Assembly (NCBI GenBank): GCA_029582155.1
Contig: CM055909.1
Span: 18,648,301-18,712,300, forward strand
Direction of reading: 5' to 3'
Length of the DNA stretch: 64,000 bases
Source: Panopea generosa
Lineage: Eukaryota; Mollusca; Bivalvia; Adapedonta; Hiatellidae
Positions 45,930 through 59,300 of this stretch are shown here, piece by piece (within the stretch, counting starts at the first letter, position 1; every line of letters begins with the position of its first letter). A program made the translations under genes and the position numbers. A model generated the notes under the pieces. The model did not search any database. It worked only from the letters and a program-made list of their open reading frames with translations, and was not told the origin of the DNA.

Positions 45930-46860
45930 CTCGATTATTCGGAGAATAAAGAGAGCTATTCTACTCACCAAGGCGTCGGCGTCACACCTTGGTTAAAGTT
46001 TAGCATGCAAGTACCATCAAGTCCATATCTCACCAACCACTCAAAGTATTTTATTGAAACTTTCCACAAGCTTTCCGAGTCATCAACCCTACTATAGAAA
46101 CTAAGTTAGCTAACATTTGCATGAATATAATGCAAATTATTGCCCCTGTTTGACTTTGAAAATCTGGTTAAAGTTTTGCGTGCAAGTACCATCAAGTCCA
46201 TATCTCAGTAACCAATGCATGTATTGACTTGAAACTTCACACAAGCCTTCCTAGTCATCAAACATACTACAGTAACTAAGTTAGATAACTCTTGCATGAA
46301 TATACTACAAGTTATTGCCCTTGTTTGACTTAGAATTTCTGGTTAAAGTTTTGCGTGCAAGTACCATTAAGTTCATATCTCACCAACCACTCAATGTATT
46401 TGATTGAAACTTTACACAAGCCTTCCAAGTCATCAACCCTACTACAATAACTAAGTTAGATAACTCTTGCATGAATATAATGTAAATTATTGTCCTTGTT
46501 TGGCTTAGAAATTATGGTTAAAATTTTGCGTGCAAGTACCATCAAGTCTATATCTCACCAACCACTCAATGTATTTGATTAAAACTTTACAAAAGCCTTC
46601 CCAGTCATCAACCCTACTACATACACTAATTTAGATAACTTTTTTATGAATATAATGCAAATTGTTGCCCTTGTTTGACTTAAAAATTCTGGTTAAAGTT
46701 TTGCGGGCAAGTACCATCAAGTCCATATCTTAGTAACCATTACCAGATTTTTGGCAAATTAGGGCCTTTGTTTTACTTAGAAATTCTATAACTCAGCAGT
46801 CACTGCATGTATTTGATCAAAACTTCATACAAGATATTGCAGGTATAAGACCAACTTAAT
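45930..46860 (+). repeat. ~178-bp tandem repeat, five monomers
   Basis: GCAAGTACCATCAAGTCCAT recurs near 46008, 46186, 46365, 46543 and 46708, with TATCTCACCAACCACTCAAT, GAAACTTTACACAAGCCTTC, CATCAACCCTACTA and GCATGAATATAATGCAAATT in fixed order. Introduced by CTCGATTATTCGGAGAAT and GGCGTCGGCGTCAC, the same opening as 44830. A typical tandem block, 165-180 bp like the other two in this window. Confidence 0.8.
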
Positions 46861-46949
46861 ATTGTCAATTTTGTCTCATTTGCTTGGTCTTGTCATCAGT
46901 CTTAATCAAATTTGTACTTCCCCCCGACAGCTCTTGTTAACCAATCCTG

Positions 46950-47294
46950 TTGTCCACGGAGACCCGTCAGTCGGCCGCGGAGTCCCTTCAGTCGGCTACG
47001 GAATCCCCTCAGTCGCTTATTTCAGACATATTTGGAAAAAAAACACGAGTCATCACACTTTTTAAGTTGAATAATCTGTTCTCCCGTCTGTGGCGGATTC
47101 GTGATTTTAGATTGGGGTTCAGGTGGTTTATGTTATCAATATGGCATGCAGTGCATCATTCAGCCGCTATTGCTCGGTACATGGACGGAATGTACGCGGA
47201 AATGGATATTGTTATGTCAGTGCATGGTTATGTTCATTATTTCGGTGAATATATAAACACCCTGTGTGTTCCAAATAGGAATCTGTGGCATTAA
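46950..47294 (+). CDS. Unrecognised 114-codon open frame
   Basis: The frame begins at a TTG and reads STETRQSAAESLQSATESPQ (from three ~18-bp CAGTCGG...GGA units), then KTRVITLFKLNNLFSRLWRI, RDFRLGFRWFMLSIWHAVHH, and ends EYINTLCVPNRNLWH. There is no ATG near the start, so as an exon it would need an upstream acceptor. CCCGACAG at 46923-46930 could serve. Composition is more protein-like than the neighbourhood, with a Trp/His/Met-rich second half. I do not recognise the family. It may be transposon-derived or chance. Confidence 0.2.
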   Translation: MSTETRQSAAESLQSATESPQSLISDIFGKKTRVITLFKLNNLFSRLWRIRDFRLGFRWFMLSIWHAVHHSAAIARYMDGMYAEMDIVMSVHGYVHYFGEYINTLCVPNRNLWH

Positions 47295-47570
47295 TGCTGG
47301 TGAGACGACAATGAATTTTCGATAAATCGCTGAAATAAGGCAGGGCGGCATTGAAGTGGATAGGGTGTTAGGCGTTCACATCAGAGGTTGTGGAGGCGAT
47401 CATCGGCTTGACGCGATGTCTCTTAAAATGCAACACTCAGTAATGATTTCCCCAAATATCGAAAACATAGGTGTTTTTTTAGGTCACCTGAGACTTTGTG
47501 CATCCGTAAACAATTCACATTTTCAACTTTTCCTTAAAAAACCTTAAGCTCAGTTGTAACGAAATGTTGT
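47295..47570. other. No gene recognised
   Basis: Spacer. A short plus-strand frame at 47356-47547 has no known domain. Confidence 0.4.
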
Positions 47571-48400
47571 ATGCAACTTCGGTATAAGGGTGAATAAAAA
47601 TTGTGAATTACATGGTCCCCACCAGTCCCCTGGGGCCTTGGGGGTGGGGCCAAAACAGTCAAATTTAAGGTAAACTTTAAAATTCTTCTTCTTAATATAG
47701 GAAGTACTGTGAAACAAATAGTGAGCATGATAATGGACACATATGGGTCCTTTATAAAAATTGTGAATTGCATGTCCCTGGGTGTCACGGTTTGCTAAAA
47801 AAAAAGGTAGCCTTTAAAAAGCTTCTTATTATTATAGGAAGCACTCAGGAACAAATTGTGAGCATGATTCTTGACGCCTATGGGTCCTTTATAAAATTTG
47901 TGAATTTCATGCCCCTGGGTCTCACGGTATGGTCCTGGGATCGGGTCTACTTTACTAAATCTATATAAGAGAAACTGACAAAAAACGTTATTTCTTATGA
48001 CTGAATAGACTTATGTGAGTGCTTTTTGGTGTGATTTGTTGTTGCTGACATGACGGTTGATACCTTTGAGAATTTAATGGTCCCCACCGTATGAAGTCTT
48101 AGGAGTCTGGCGGAGCTAAAAAAGTCAAATTCAAGGTAAACTTTAAGAATCTTATTGTTATAGGAAGCACCCAGAAACAAACTGTGAGCATGATTATTGA
48201 CGACTATGGGTCCTTTATAAAATTTGTGAATTTCATGTCCCTGGGTCTCACGGTTCGGCTCTGGGGGGTGGGGCGTACTTAACTAAATCTATATAAGAGA
48301 AATTGACAAAAACGTTTATTTCTTATGACTGACTAGGCTTGTGTGAATGATTTTTGGATAATCAAGTAACCGTTAGCTCTAATTTCTAACTTAGGATTTA
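47571..48400 (+). repeat. Tandem-dispersed repeat with three related monomers
   Basis: GGAAGCACTCAGGAACAAAT / TGTGAGCATGATTATTGACG / CTATGGGTCCTTTATAAAAT / TTGTGAATTTCATGTCCCTG recur at about 47700, 47838 and 48167. AGTCAAATTTAAGGTAAACT and TAAATCTATATAAGAGAAA recur at matching offsets. GGTCCCCACC opens two of them. No coding capacity. Confidence 0.75.
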
Positions 48401-48891
48401 TGAGGTATTTTTGCACCCATTCTCACGAAAATTCCTGGATTCGCTCATGTATTCTACTTAGAGAGCGGTTAAAAAAGCTTTAAGATCTCTTTACAATCGA
48501 GTTAAAATAAATCGGTATATATTATTTGCTGAATTGCTGTTTAACAAGTTACAGTTATTTTTTTCCATTTTATTCTGTTCTGTTACATTATTTTCTGTTC
48601 TAAGAAACGTTTGTTCAAACCATGTGTTATTTTGCAACCGGATGTTGACTTTCATGGTTACACTTAAAACCTTTGTATGTAAACGGAAGCTAAAGAATGT
48701 CGTACGTATACCATACACTTCCAGATTATGTTCTTGGCGTATCCAATGCTATTATAATATATAACTCTTTCCCGGGTAACTAAGGTGGTGGTTTGAATGT
48801 TGCCGTCGGTTCTATTGCTGTTCGAACAAGACACATGTTTTAGCCATTTATTCAAGTACAATTTTAGCGATATGTATTTGTAAATCAGAGG
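48401..48891. other. No gene recognised
   Basis: Overlapping frames on both strands (48491-48861), low-complexity. Confidence 0.4.
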
Positions 48892-49117
48892 GATCCTCCG
48901 TGACTGAGTGGTTTAAGGCGCCGTCTCAAGATCACTTACCTCTCACCGCTAAGGTCGTAGTTTCGAGTCCCGCTCGCTCCGAAAACTTTATGCGAAAATG
49001 TTTGTCAGTTACTTGCGGAAGGACGGTGGTTCTACTCAGATTCATTCTTAAGTCTTCCTCCTCCAATATGCCATATATACCCTGTATAGAAATGGCGTTA
49101 ACCCCACCCATTCTAAA
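48892..49117 (+). mobile_element. SINE family L, best copy
   Basis: GACTGAGTGGTTTAAGGCGC, then CGTCTCAAGATCACTTACCT, with TTTCGAGTCCCGC as B box. The head follows tRNA-Leu closely (GAGTGGTYTAAGGCGC, CTCAAG at the anticodon loop, i.e. CAA). The body runs AAAACTTTATGCGAAAATGT, GTTACTTGCGGAAGGACGGT, TTCTACTCAGA and ends near CACCCATTCTAAATTAG. No clear flanking duplication. Confidence 0.85.
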
Positions 49118-51000
49118 TTAGAAAAAAAACACACCAAGGGCGTACCTGATCTGATTTGAACTGTACGCCAGAAAAAATATCAGCGGTGCTGCAAGTAGGG
49201 GTAGGTGTCGGAGAATGCGTTTAGAGGTCTCCCCTAAGTAAACTTCGGAAGTTAGACAAATGATGTGTTCGGACTTTATTTGATTTGTGCGTGATTCGAC
49301 ATTCTTTACACATAAATAACAGAAAAAATGAATTTAATCCTATACTAAAAATCCTATATCACTTATCACGCCGCTCACGCTGACCGACAAGAGTAACAAG
49401 TAACACTGCAGTATAGTTCAAGCAAGAGAAACCAGAGATACATTGGTCATTCTTAGCAATAACTAATGAGGGAGAAATAGGTGAGCTTCCACTAATTTAT
49501 TCGGAAGAAATTAACATACACGGTTTTTATGCAGATTTGGAGTTACTCTGTTCTCTTTTTGCTGACGAATTGTAACCAAGGGCTTTCTTGCGTATGCCTG
49601 GATTTATAAGCCCCTGATTAATTGATAGAGTAAAGACAAAGAAAACATTTTATAACAAATCTGATTTTAAAATAACAAAATTGATGCAAATAAATTTGTT
49701 TCCAAAACAGCAGACGTTCACATATTATTTGAATAAACCTTTGGAACGTGCTTATATTTGGGTTATATTAAAGGTTTCGCGTAAGTGAATAGATGGCCGA
49801 AACTATACTTTGATGTTTTACATAAACGACCTGCATAATTGTGTTTACATAAATTGCAGATGTCAACGGAAACGTTTGCTGATGGTACCGGTGTCACCCA
49901 TGGTTGTTCCTAAGTTACAGTTCATATGTTAGGAAGGCTTCCCTATCAAACTCAGACTCTAGAGGTAAATAGAAATTAGCAAATTATAACTGAGTTCAAT
50001 ACAGCCAAACCCATCAGAATCAGTCACAATGAATAAAGATTGACCCCTTAAAACAGGTTGGCTGCTGATTACAAGCAGTCTATATATCTACGTGTATATT
50101 AGAAACCCTAGCCTCATACCTTTCAATGAAAAAAATCCCTTTCGTAGGTTTATATTCATTTATCCGTCCGTCCGTCCGTTTATCCGCACACACGAATGGG
50201 TAGTTAAGTGTGTTGGGATAGTAATTTCTTTGAACGATTGAAAAACAGTTGAATATAAATTAGCCACACAAGTAAATAAGCTGAGTGCAAAGAAGCTGCA
50301 TACATACCCATTTGTTACAACGTTGGTCCGTTCGTATGTCCGTCACACTTATCCATATGTTCAGTACTCAGTTATAATGTCATATCTGAAGCATTGTTTT
50401 ATGACTGTCGCTAAGCTTACTATTCAGGTGATTGCAGACATGCTTCGCTTAGGGTTTAATTTATAGCACGAAAACCCAAGGAAAATTAGCGGGTTTGTTA
50501 CCAAAATCAATGTGAAAGCTTTAAGATGCATTTATCACGTATCTGAACCTACATGTGTACTTGTACGTTAATACCAGCATGCGTTGCAGATTTACCGGAC
50601 TGATGGCAGAAAACGCTATATCGTCTGCTAGAGTTGTATTTCCGTTTCGCTTCTTTCTAAAATGATCAGTAGTTCGTCTATAAATAGGTTAAAGGTAAGG
50701 TGGAGATAACCCCTCGTTAGTCGGATTCCTTGTTTTACAGCGAAAAAACTTGAATAGATACAATTGGCAAGAATGCAACTAAACATATAAGAATGGATAT
50801 CAAACGGTATAGACCACATTTTCCCATTAACACCTAACCGATTAAGTTTGTAAAAGACAGCACTTATCTCTGAAAATCACTAATAACTTCCTCACATATC
50901 CAGAGGTAGGAGAATCCTGGCCGCAAAAGAAAGTAAACGACCGAGCACAAAAACGCTGACCAAATTGCAGTTTGAAACACTATTTTAAAGGTAACCGTGC
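49118..51000. other. Long stretch without a recognisable gene
   Basis: Includes a TCCG microsatellite (50161-50178). I find no coherent exon. Confidence 0.4.
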
Positions 51001-51235
51001 TCGGTAACCTCAGTCGGTATAGTGAGTCTATCAATTTAGGGTTGCGAGTTCGAATCCCCATCAGGCCACAGTTTCCGCGATGATTGATATACGACATTGC
51101 ATATTATTTTCATTCATCTCACCGCTGATTCTAGTGGAGACCGGAGTACTCCAGATTTGGATAACAGGAAAGAGTGGTTAGATCAGCTAATCGTATTTTA
51201 GCCGGCGATGTCATCAATTGATGCCAAATATGCAA
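51001..51235 (+). mobile_element. SINE family K copy
   Basis: GTAACCTCAGTCGGTATAGT, GAGTCTATCAATTTAGGGTT, GCGAGTTCGAATCCCCATCA, then TTTCCGCGATGATTGATATA and GACATTGCATATTATTTTCA. The order matches 8659-8370 read on minus. Tail degenerate (AGCCGGCGATGTCATC). Confidence 0.8.
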
Positions 51236-52259
51236 GCAAGTCAAATCAAATTAATACTGCATCCGAACATTTTAAATACTGTTATCATTTTGTTATGAAG
51301 TTCTACAAATAATGAAAGAACGCATTTTGAGAAGTGGCACGCATTAAATTTACGTGACCATTGAAATATATTTGTTAGTAATTCCGCCAAGTTGCCAAAT
51401 ATTATTTTATATTACTATGTACGTCTGGTGACGATTTCACGATACAGGGTGGTCAGAAATGCTTACAGTGTGCCACTGGCTCATACCAGCTAAACTCGTA
51501 ATGTGGCATGATTTTGCTTTCTACTATATCTAATGAACACGTTTATGTGCATACATATAAGTTTTGGTTCAATTGCATTTTAATGACAGTTTATATTTAT
51601 ACGATTCCAAATTGAATTCATTCCTTTACAATTTATCAGAAAACATCGCCGACTTTTATTTTAGAATAAGCAAATCTGCCGTGTGTAAATGAAACGACAA
51701 TTTAAGTTTAAAACCGTTATAATAATTAGTGTAAATTCAATATTTTTAATTAAAACATACAAATGTAAACTCAGTTGCTTACCTCCATATCACTGTCCAT
51801 CTAGAAAGTCCGGGTTATCCTAGATAAATTATAATATAAAATTTAAAAACACACTGACATTCAAAGTTTATGTCGGCGAAATACTACGTGTCATATGGCG
51901 TTGGTACTTTGACCGGAATTTTCTTGACGTCATACATATCCTCATAGGTCTAAGACGGTCGAACTAGGTATACATATAAACAAAATCGTTTATTTGTCTT
52001 TTACATAAATAATAGGCCTATGTATATTGTGAATTAAAAGTTTGTAACTTTCATGACTGTGGGTAAAAACAAGCAGAAAAACTGCACGTTGTATGGAATG
52101 GGATATCATGCGGTTACCAATTTCCTCCCCTTAGTGACGGTAGCAAGATTACTGCGCCCAAGAAATTAGTGCTGTGTTAATCGGCTGGGCATTATTTTTG
52201 TTGAAACTGCTTCAATGGTCATATTATTTTGTACATGATTATGAAAACATTGGAACATT
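51236..52259. other. No gene recognised
   Basis: AT-rich, nothing supported. Confidence 0.4.
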
Positions 52260-52690
52260 TTTACAAGTTTTGTCAAGTTTAGATGACATTGGTTGGTGAC
52301 GGCGGCGGCGACGACGGGAAGGCGGCCGAGGTCGGCGAGTGCGGCGACATAGCGCCTGTGTTCAGAGCAGAGGTTTGGTGGTAATTGTGGAAAAGGGTAC
52401 GTGTTCCATTTTTTGCCATATTGCTTTTTTAAACACAAGGTGGGCGTGCAATGCATTGTCATTCGTCGCGTTGTTGTAATTGCTTATTGTAACAGTCTCC
52501 TTTCTGGGAAGCTCACGGAAAGTGTGTCAATGGAGGGGGCAGTCGTTTTTGTTTGCTTGCACTCATGAAGACTGTCGTACGTACAATAAGCTCCCGCACT
52601 GCAATGTACACGCACAATAGACCCAGTGCAACGCGTACATCTGCACCTCTGAACGCACCTGCACAATTCATACTTAAGGGGTCTTTGAAT
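52260..52690. promoter_or_regulatory. Local GC/CpG-rich island with CGG runs
   Basis: GACGGCGGCGGCGACGACGG and GGCGGCCGAGGTCGGCGAGT (52299-52339) stand out from AT-rich flanks, and CpG stays frequent to about 52690 (CGTCGCGTTGTTG, CGTACGTAC, CACGCAC). Overlapping frames exist on minus (52166-52462, 52484-52666) but carry no known domain. It could be a promoter or 5' exon of an unseen gene. This is inference from composition only. Confidence 0.3.
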
Positions 52691-53364
52691 GTAATAATTA
52701 GGACAGGGTCAATACCTGAGCCGTGATGACACTTTAATGATTATTACACTTCCTGTTTAACGCCGTTTTCAGTAAAATAGTAGAGGGTATTTATGGCCAA
52801 AATGGCAAATAAAGGAATTAAATCCTACAGAAATGATTTTTGGTGTGTGCAATTTATATTATGTGTCGAGGTCACTCCCTGGAAGCTAATAAAATCTGCT
52901 GGTGCGTTTCCATTATTTTTGGGGTAAAACGATGAAAAATTGTAACAAAACTGGGGATTTCTGGAATCCATTAATAGCATGATTACTTTACTTCAGAGGA
53001 GATCAGAACTTGGTAATTTTGTACTTTAGTATGTCATCTAGTATTAACTTACCAATTTGTCATTATATCTATTCAGTATAAATCAAAAATGGCCGCCAAA
53101 ATTCAAAATGACCGCCATAAAAACACAATGTAATAGCATAAAACTTGTTTCTTACGATATCATACCGTCTAACTTGCACAATTTTCTATTAAAAGTATTA
53201 ACAACTATTAGGTAATTGCATAAAAAGTTCAAAGCAGCATATTAGAATATGATCTACGACATATATATGTATTATTATATGTATATATGTATATATGTGT
53301 TATATATTTATCAATGAACGTTTTTTACAAGGTTCTTTTCTTGAAGGCCAGTGACGTTATTTGC
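52691..53364. other. No gene recognised
   Basis: Two nearby ATGGCCGCCAAAATTCAAAA / ATGACCGCCATAAA-type words (53089-53120). A (TA)n-rich tract lies at 53260-53310. Confidence 0.4.
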
Positions 53365-56300
53365 GAGGATTTGAGTTGATATACAACAGAGTTAAATGCG
53401 GCGAGTCTTTATTGGCGCGGATTAGAGTTGATAACTAACAGAGTTTAATGTGCCGCGTCTTATGTCAGTGCTTTAGTTAAGTTCATAACTAATATATGTT
53501 TCTGTGCCGCGTCTTCTGTCGGTGCATCAGTTAAGTTCATAACTAATATATGTTTCTGTGCCGCGTCTTCTGTCGGTGCTTCAGTTTAGTTCATAACTAA
53601 TATATGTTTCCGTGCCGTGTCTTGTGTCGGTGCTTTAATTAAGTTCATAACTAATAACTAATATATGTTTCTGTGAGGCGTATTCTGTCGGTGCTTTAGT
53701 TAAGTTCATAACTAATATATGTTTCTGTGCCGCGTTTTCTGTCGGTGCTTCAGTTAAGTTCATTACTAATATATGTTTCTGTGTCACGTCTTCTGTCGGT
53801 GCTTCAGTTAAGTTCATAACTAATATATGTTTTCGTGCCGCGACTTGTGTCGGTGCTTCAGATAAGTTCATAACTAATATATGTTTCTGTGCCGCGTCTT
53901 CTGTCGGTGCTTCAGTTAAGTTTATTACTAATATATGTTTCTGTGCCGCGTCTTCTGTCGGTGCTTCAGTTAAGTTCATTGCTAATATATGTTTCTGTGC
54001 CGCGTCTCTGTCTGTGCTTCAGTTAAGTTCATAAATAATATATGTTTAGTTAAGTTCATTACTAATATATGTTTCTGTGCCGCGTCTTCTGTCGGTGCTT
54101 CAGTTAAGTTCATTACTAATATATGTTTCTGAGCTGCGTCTTCTGTCGGTGCTTTAGTTCAGTTCATTACTAATATATGTTTCTGTGTCGCGTCTTCTGT
54201 CGGTGCTTCAGTTAAGTTCATAACTAATATATGTTTCTATGCCGCGTCTTCTGTCGGTGCTTCAGTTTAGTTCATAACTTATATAAGTTTCTGTGCCACG
54301 TCTTCTGTCGGTGCTTCAGTTAAGTTCATAACTAATATATGTTTCCGTGCCGCGTCTTCTGTCGATGCTTTAGTTAAGTTCATAACTAATAACTAATATA
54401 TGTTTCTGTGCCGCGTTTACTGTCGATGCTTTAGTTAAGTTCATTACAAATATATGTTTCTGTGCCGCGTCTTCTGTCGGTGCTTCAGTTAAGTTCATAA
54501 CTAATATATGTTTCTGTGCCACGTCTTCTGTCGGTGCTTCAGTTAAGTTCATTACTAATATATGTTTCTGTGCCGCGTCTTGTGTCGGTGCTTCAGTTAA
54601 GTTCATTACTAATATATGTTTCTATGCCACATCTTCTTTCGGTGCTTCAGTTAAGTTTATTACTGATATATTTTTCTGTGCCGCGTCTTCTGTCGGTGCT
54701 TCAGTTAAGTTCATTACTAATATATGTTTCTGTGCCGCGTCTTCTGTCAGTGCTTCAGTTAAGTTCATAACTAATATATGTTTAGTTAAGTTCATTACTA
54801 ATATATGTTGATGTGCCGCGTCTTCCGTCTGTGCTTCAGTTAAGTTTATTACTAACATATGTTTCTGTGCCGCGTCTTCTGTCGGTGCTCCAGTTAAGTT
54901 TATTACTAATATATGTTTTTGTGCCGCGTTTCTGTCGGTACTTCAGTTTAGTTCATAACTAATAAAATGTGTCTGTGTCGCGTCTTCTGTCGGTGCTTCA
55001 ATTTAGTTCATAACTAATATATGTTTCCTGTGCCGCGTCTTATGTCGGAGCTTCAGTTAAGTTCATAAATAATATATGTTTCTGTGCCGCGTCTTCTGTC
55101 GGTGCTTCATTTAAGTTCATAACTAATATATGTTTCTATGCCGAGTCTTCTGTCGGTGCTTCAGTTAAGTTCATAACTCATATATGTTTAGTTAAGTTCA
55201 TTACTAATATATGTTTTTGTGCCGCGTCTTCTGTCGGTGCTTCAGTTAAGTTCATAACTAATATATGTTTCTGTGCCGCATCTTCTGTCGGGCTCCAGTT
55301 AAGTTCATTACTAATATATGTTTCTGTGCCGCGTCTACTGTTAGTGCTTTAGTTTAGTTCATTACTAATATATGTTTCTGTGTCGCGTCTTCTGTCGTTG
55401 CTTCAGTTAGGTTCATAACTAATATATGTTTCTGTGCCGTGTCTTCTGTCGGTGCTTCAGTTAAGTTCATTACTAATATATGTTTCTGTGCCGCGTCTTC
55501 TGTCGGTGCTTTAGTTAGGTTCATAACTAATATATGTTTCTGTGCCGTGTCTTCTGTCGGTGCTTCAGTTCAGTTCATTACTAATATATGTTCTGTGCCG
55601 CGTCTTGTGTCTGTGCTTCAGTTAAGTTCATAATTAATATATGTTTAGTTAAGTTCATTACAAATATATGTTTCTGTGCCGCATCTACTGTCGGTGCTTC
55701 AGTTATGTTCATAACTAATATATGTTTCTGTGCCGCATCTTCTGTCGGTGCTTCAGTTAAGTTCATAACTAATATATTTTTCTGTGCCGCGTTTTCTGTC
55801 GGTGCTTCTGTTAAGTTCATTACTAATGTATGTTTCTGTGCCACGTCATCTGTCGGTGCTTGAGTTAAGTTCATTACTAATATATGTTGATGTGCCGCGT
55901 CTTCCTTCTGTGCTTCAGTTAAGTTCATAACTAATAAAATGTGTCTGTGCCGCGTCTTCTGTCAGTGCTTCATTTTAGTTCATAACTAATATATGTTTTC
56001 GTGCCGCGTCTTCTTTCGTTGCTTCAGTTAAGTTCATAAATAATATATGTTTCTGTGCCGCGTCTTCTGTCGGTGCTTCATTTAAGTTCATAACTAATAT
56101 ATGTTTCTGTGCCGCGTCTTCTGTCGGTGCTTCAGTTAAGTTCATAACTAATATATGTTTAGTTAAGTTCATTACTAATATATGTTTTTGTGCAGCGTCT
56201 TCTGTCGGTGCTTCAGTTAAGTTCATAACTAATATATGTTTCTGTGCCGCGTCTTCTGTCGGTGCTCCAGTTAAGTTCATTACTATTATATGTTTCTGTG

Positions 56301-59300
56301 TCGCATCTTCTGTTGGTGCTTTAGTTTAGTTCATTACTAATATATGTTTCTGTGTCGCGTCTTCTGTCGTTGCTTCAGTTAAGTTCATAACTAATATTGG
56401 TTTCTGTGCCGTGTCTTCTGTCGGTGCTTCAGTTAAGTTCATTACTAATATATGTTTCTGTGCCGCGTCTTCTGTCGGTGCTTTAGTTAGGTTCATAAAT
56501 AATATATGTTTCTATGCCGTGTCTTCTGTCGGTGCTTCAGTTAAGGTCATTACTAATATATGTTCTGTGCCGCGTCTTGTGCCTGTGCTTCAGTTAAGTT
56601 CATAACTAATATATGTTTAGTTAAGTTCATTACTAATATATGTTTCTGTGTCGCGTCTTCTCTCGGTGCTTTAGTTAAGTTCATAACTAATATATGTTTC
56701 TGTGCCGCGTCTTCTGTCGATGCTTCAGTTAAGTTCATAACTAATATATATTACTGTGCCGCTTCCTCTGTTGGTGCGTCAGTTTAGTTCATTACTAATA
56801 TATGTTTAGTTAAGTTCATTACTAATATATGTTTCTGTGCCGCGTCTTCTATCGGTGCTATAGTTAAGTTCATAACTAATATATATTTCTGTGCTGCATC
56901 TTCTGTCGGTGCTTCAGTTAAGTTTATTACTAATATATGTTTCTGTGCCTCGTCCTTTGTCATTGCTTCAGTTAAGTTCATTACTAATATATGTTTCTGT
57001 GCCGCGTCTTCTGTCGGTGCTTCATTTAAGCTCATAACTAATATATGTTTTGTTAAGTTCATAACTAATAACTAATATATGTTTCTGTGCCGCGTCTTCT
57101 GTCGGTGCTTGAGTTAAGTTCATAACTAATATATGTTTCTGTGCCGCGTCTTCTGTCGGTGCTTCAGTTAAGTTCAAAACTAATATATGTTTCCGTGGCG
57201 CGTCTGGTGTCGGTGCTTTAATTAATTTCATAACTAATAACTAACTTATGTTTCTGTGCCACGTCTTCTGTCGGAGCTTTAGTTAAGTTCATAAATAATA
57301 TATGTTTCTGTGCCACATCTTCTGTCGGTGCTTTAGTTAAGTTCATAACTAATATATGTTTAGTTAAGTTCATTACTGATATATGTTTCTGTGCGGCGTC
57401 TTCAGTCGGTGCTTCAGTTAAGTTCATAACTGATATATGTTTTTGTGCTGCGTCTTCTGTCGCTGCTTCAGTTCAGTTCATAACTAACATATGTTTTCTG
57501 TGCCGCGTCTTCTGTCGGTGCTTTAGTTCTGTTCATAACTAATATATGTTTCTGTGCCGCGTCTTCTGTCAGTGCTTCAGTTAAGTTCATTACTAATATA
57601 TGTTTCTGTGCCGCGTCTTGTGTCAGTGCTTCAGTTAAGTTCATAACTAATATATGTTTAGTTTAGTTTATTACTAATATATGTTTCTGTGCCGCGTCTT
57701 CTGTCAGTGCTTTAATTAAGTTCATAACTAATATATGTTTCTGTGCCGCGTCTTCTTTGGGTGCTTCAGTTAAGTTCATAACTAATATATATTTCTGTGC
57801 CGCGTCTTCTGTCGGTAGTTCAGTTTAGTTCATTACTAATATATGTTTAGTTAAGTTCATTACTAATATATGTTTCTGTGCCGTGTCTTCTGTCGGTGCT
57901 ATAGTTAAGATCATAACTAATATATATTTCTGTGCTGCATCTTCTGTCGTTGCTTCAGTTAAGTTTAATACTAATATATGTTTCTGTGCCTCGTCTTTGT
58001 CGGTGCTTCAGTTAAGTTCATTACTAATATATGTTTCTGTGCCGCGTCTTTTGTCGGTGCTTCAGTTAAGATCATTACTAATATATGTTTCTGTGCCGCG
58101 TCTTTTGTCGATGCTTCAGTAAAGCTCATACCTAATATATGTTTAGTTAAGTTCATAACTAATCACTAATATATGTTTCTGGCGCCGCTTCTTCTGTCGG
58201 TGCTTCAGTTAAGTTCCTAACTAATATATGTTTCCAGGCCGCGTCTTGTGTCGGTGCTTTAATTAATTTCATAACTAATAACTAATATATGTTTCTGTGC
58301 CGCGTCTTCTGTCAGTGCTTCAGTTAAGTTCATAACTAATATATGTTTCTGTGACTCGTCTTCTGTCGGTGCTTCATTTCAGTTCATTTACTAATATATA
58401 TTTCTGTGCCGCGTCTTCAGGTCCGTTGCTTCAGTTTAGTTCATAACTAATATATGTTTCTGTGCTGCGTCTTCTGTCGGTGCTTCAATTAAGTTCATAA
58501 CTTATATATGTTTCCGTGTCGCGTCTTGTGTCTGTGCTTTAGTTAAGTTCCTAACTAATTACTAATATATGTTTCTGTGCCGCGTCTTCTGTCGGTGCTT
58601 GAGTTAAGTTCATAACTAATATATGTTTCTGTGCCGCGTCTTCTGTCGGTGCTTCAGTTAAGTTCATTACTAATATATGTTCTGTGCCGCGTCTTGTGTT
58701 TGTGCTTTAGTTAAGTTCATAATTAATATATGTTTAGTTAAGTTCATTACAAATATATGTTTCTGTGCCGCATCTTCTGTCGGTGCTTCAGTTAAGTTCA
58801 TAACTAATATATGTTTCTGTGCCGCGTTTTCTGTCGGTGCTTCTGTTAAGTTCATTACTAATGTATGTTTCTGTGCCACGTCATCTGTCGGTGCTTCAGT
58901 TAAGTTCATTACTAATATATGTTGATGTGCCGCGTCTTCTTTCTGTGTTTCAGTTAAGTTCATAACTAAAAAATGTGTCTGTGCCGCGTCTTCTGTCAGT
59001 GCTTCATTTTAGTTCATAACTAATATATGTTTCCGTGCCGCGTCTTATGTCGTTGCTTCAGTTAAGTTCATAAATAATATATGTTTCTGTGCCGCGTCTA
59101 CTGTCGGTGCTTCAGTTAAGTTCATAACTAATATATGTTAAGTTAAGTTCATTACTAATATATTTTTGTGCCGCGTCTTCTGTCGGTGCTTCAGTTAAGT
59201 TCATAACTAATATATGTTTTCGTGCCGCGACTTGTGTCGGTGCTTCAGATAAGTTCATAACTAATATATGTTTCTGTGCCGCGTCTTCTGTCGGTGCTTC

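Noticed and set aside
48892-48985. Genuine tRNA-Leu gene
   Set aside because: Acceptor ends do not pair, and a conserved SINE body follows. The same sequence recurs with that body at four other places.
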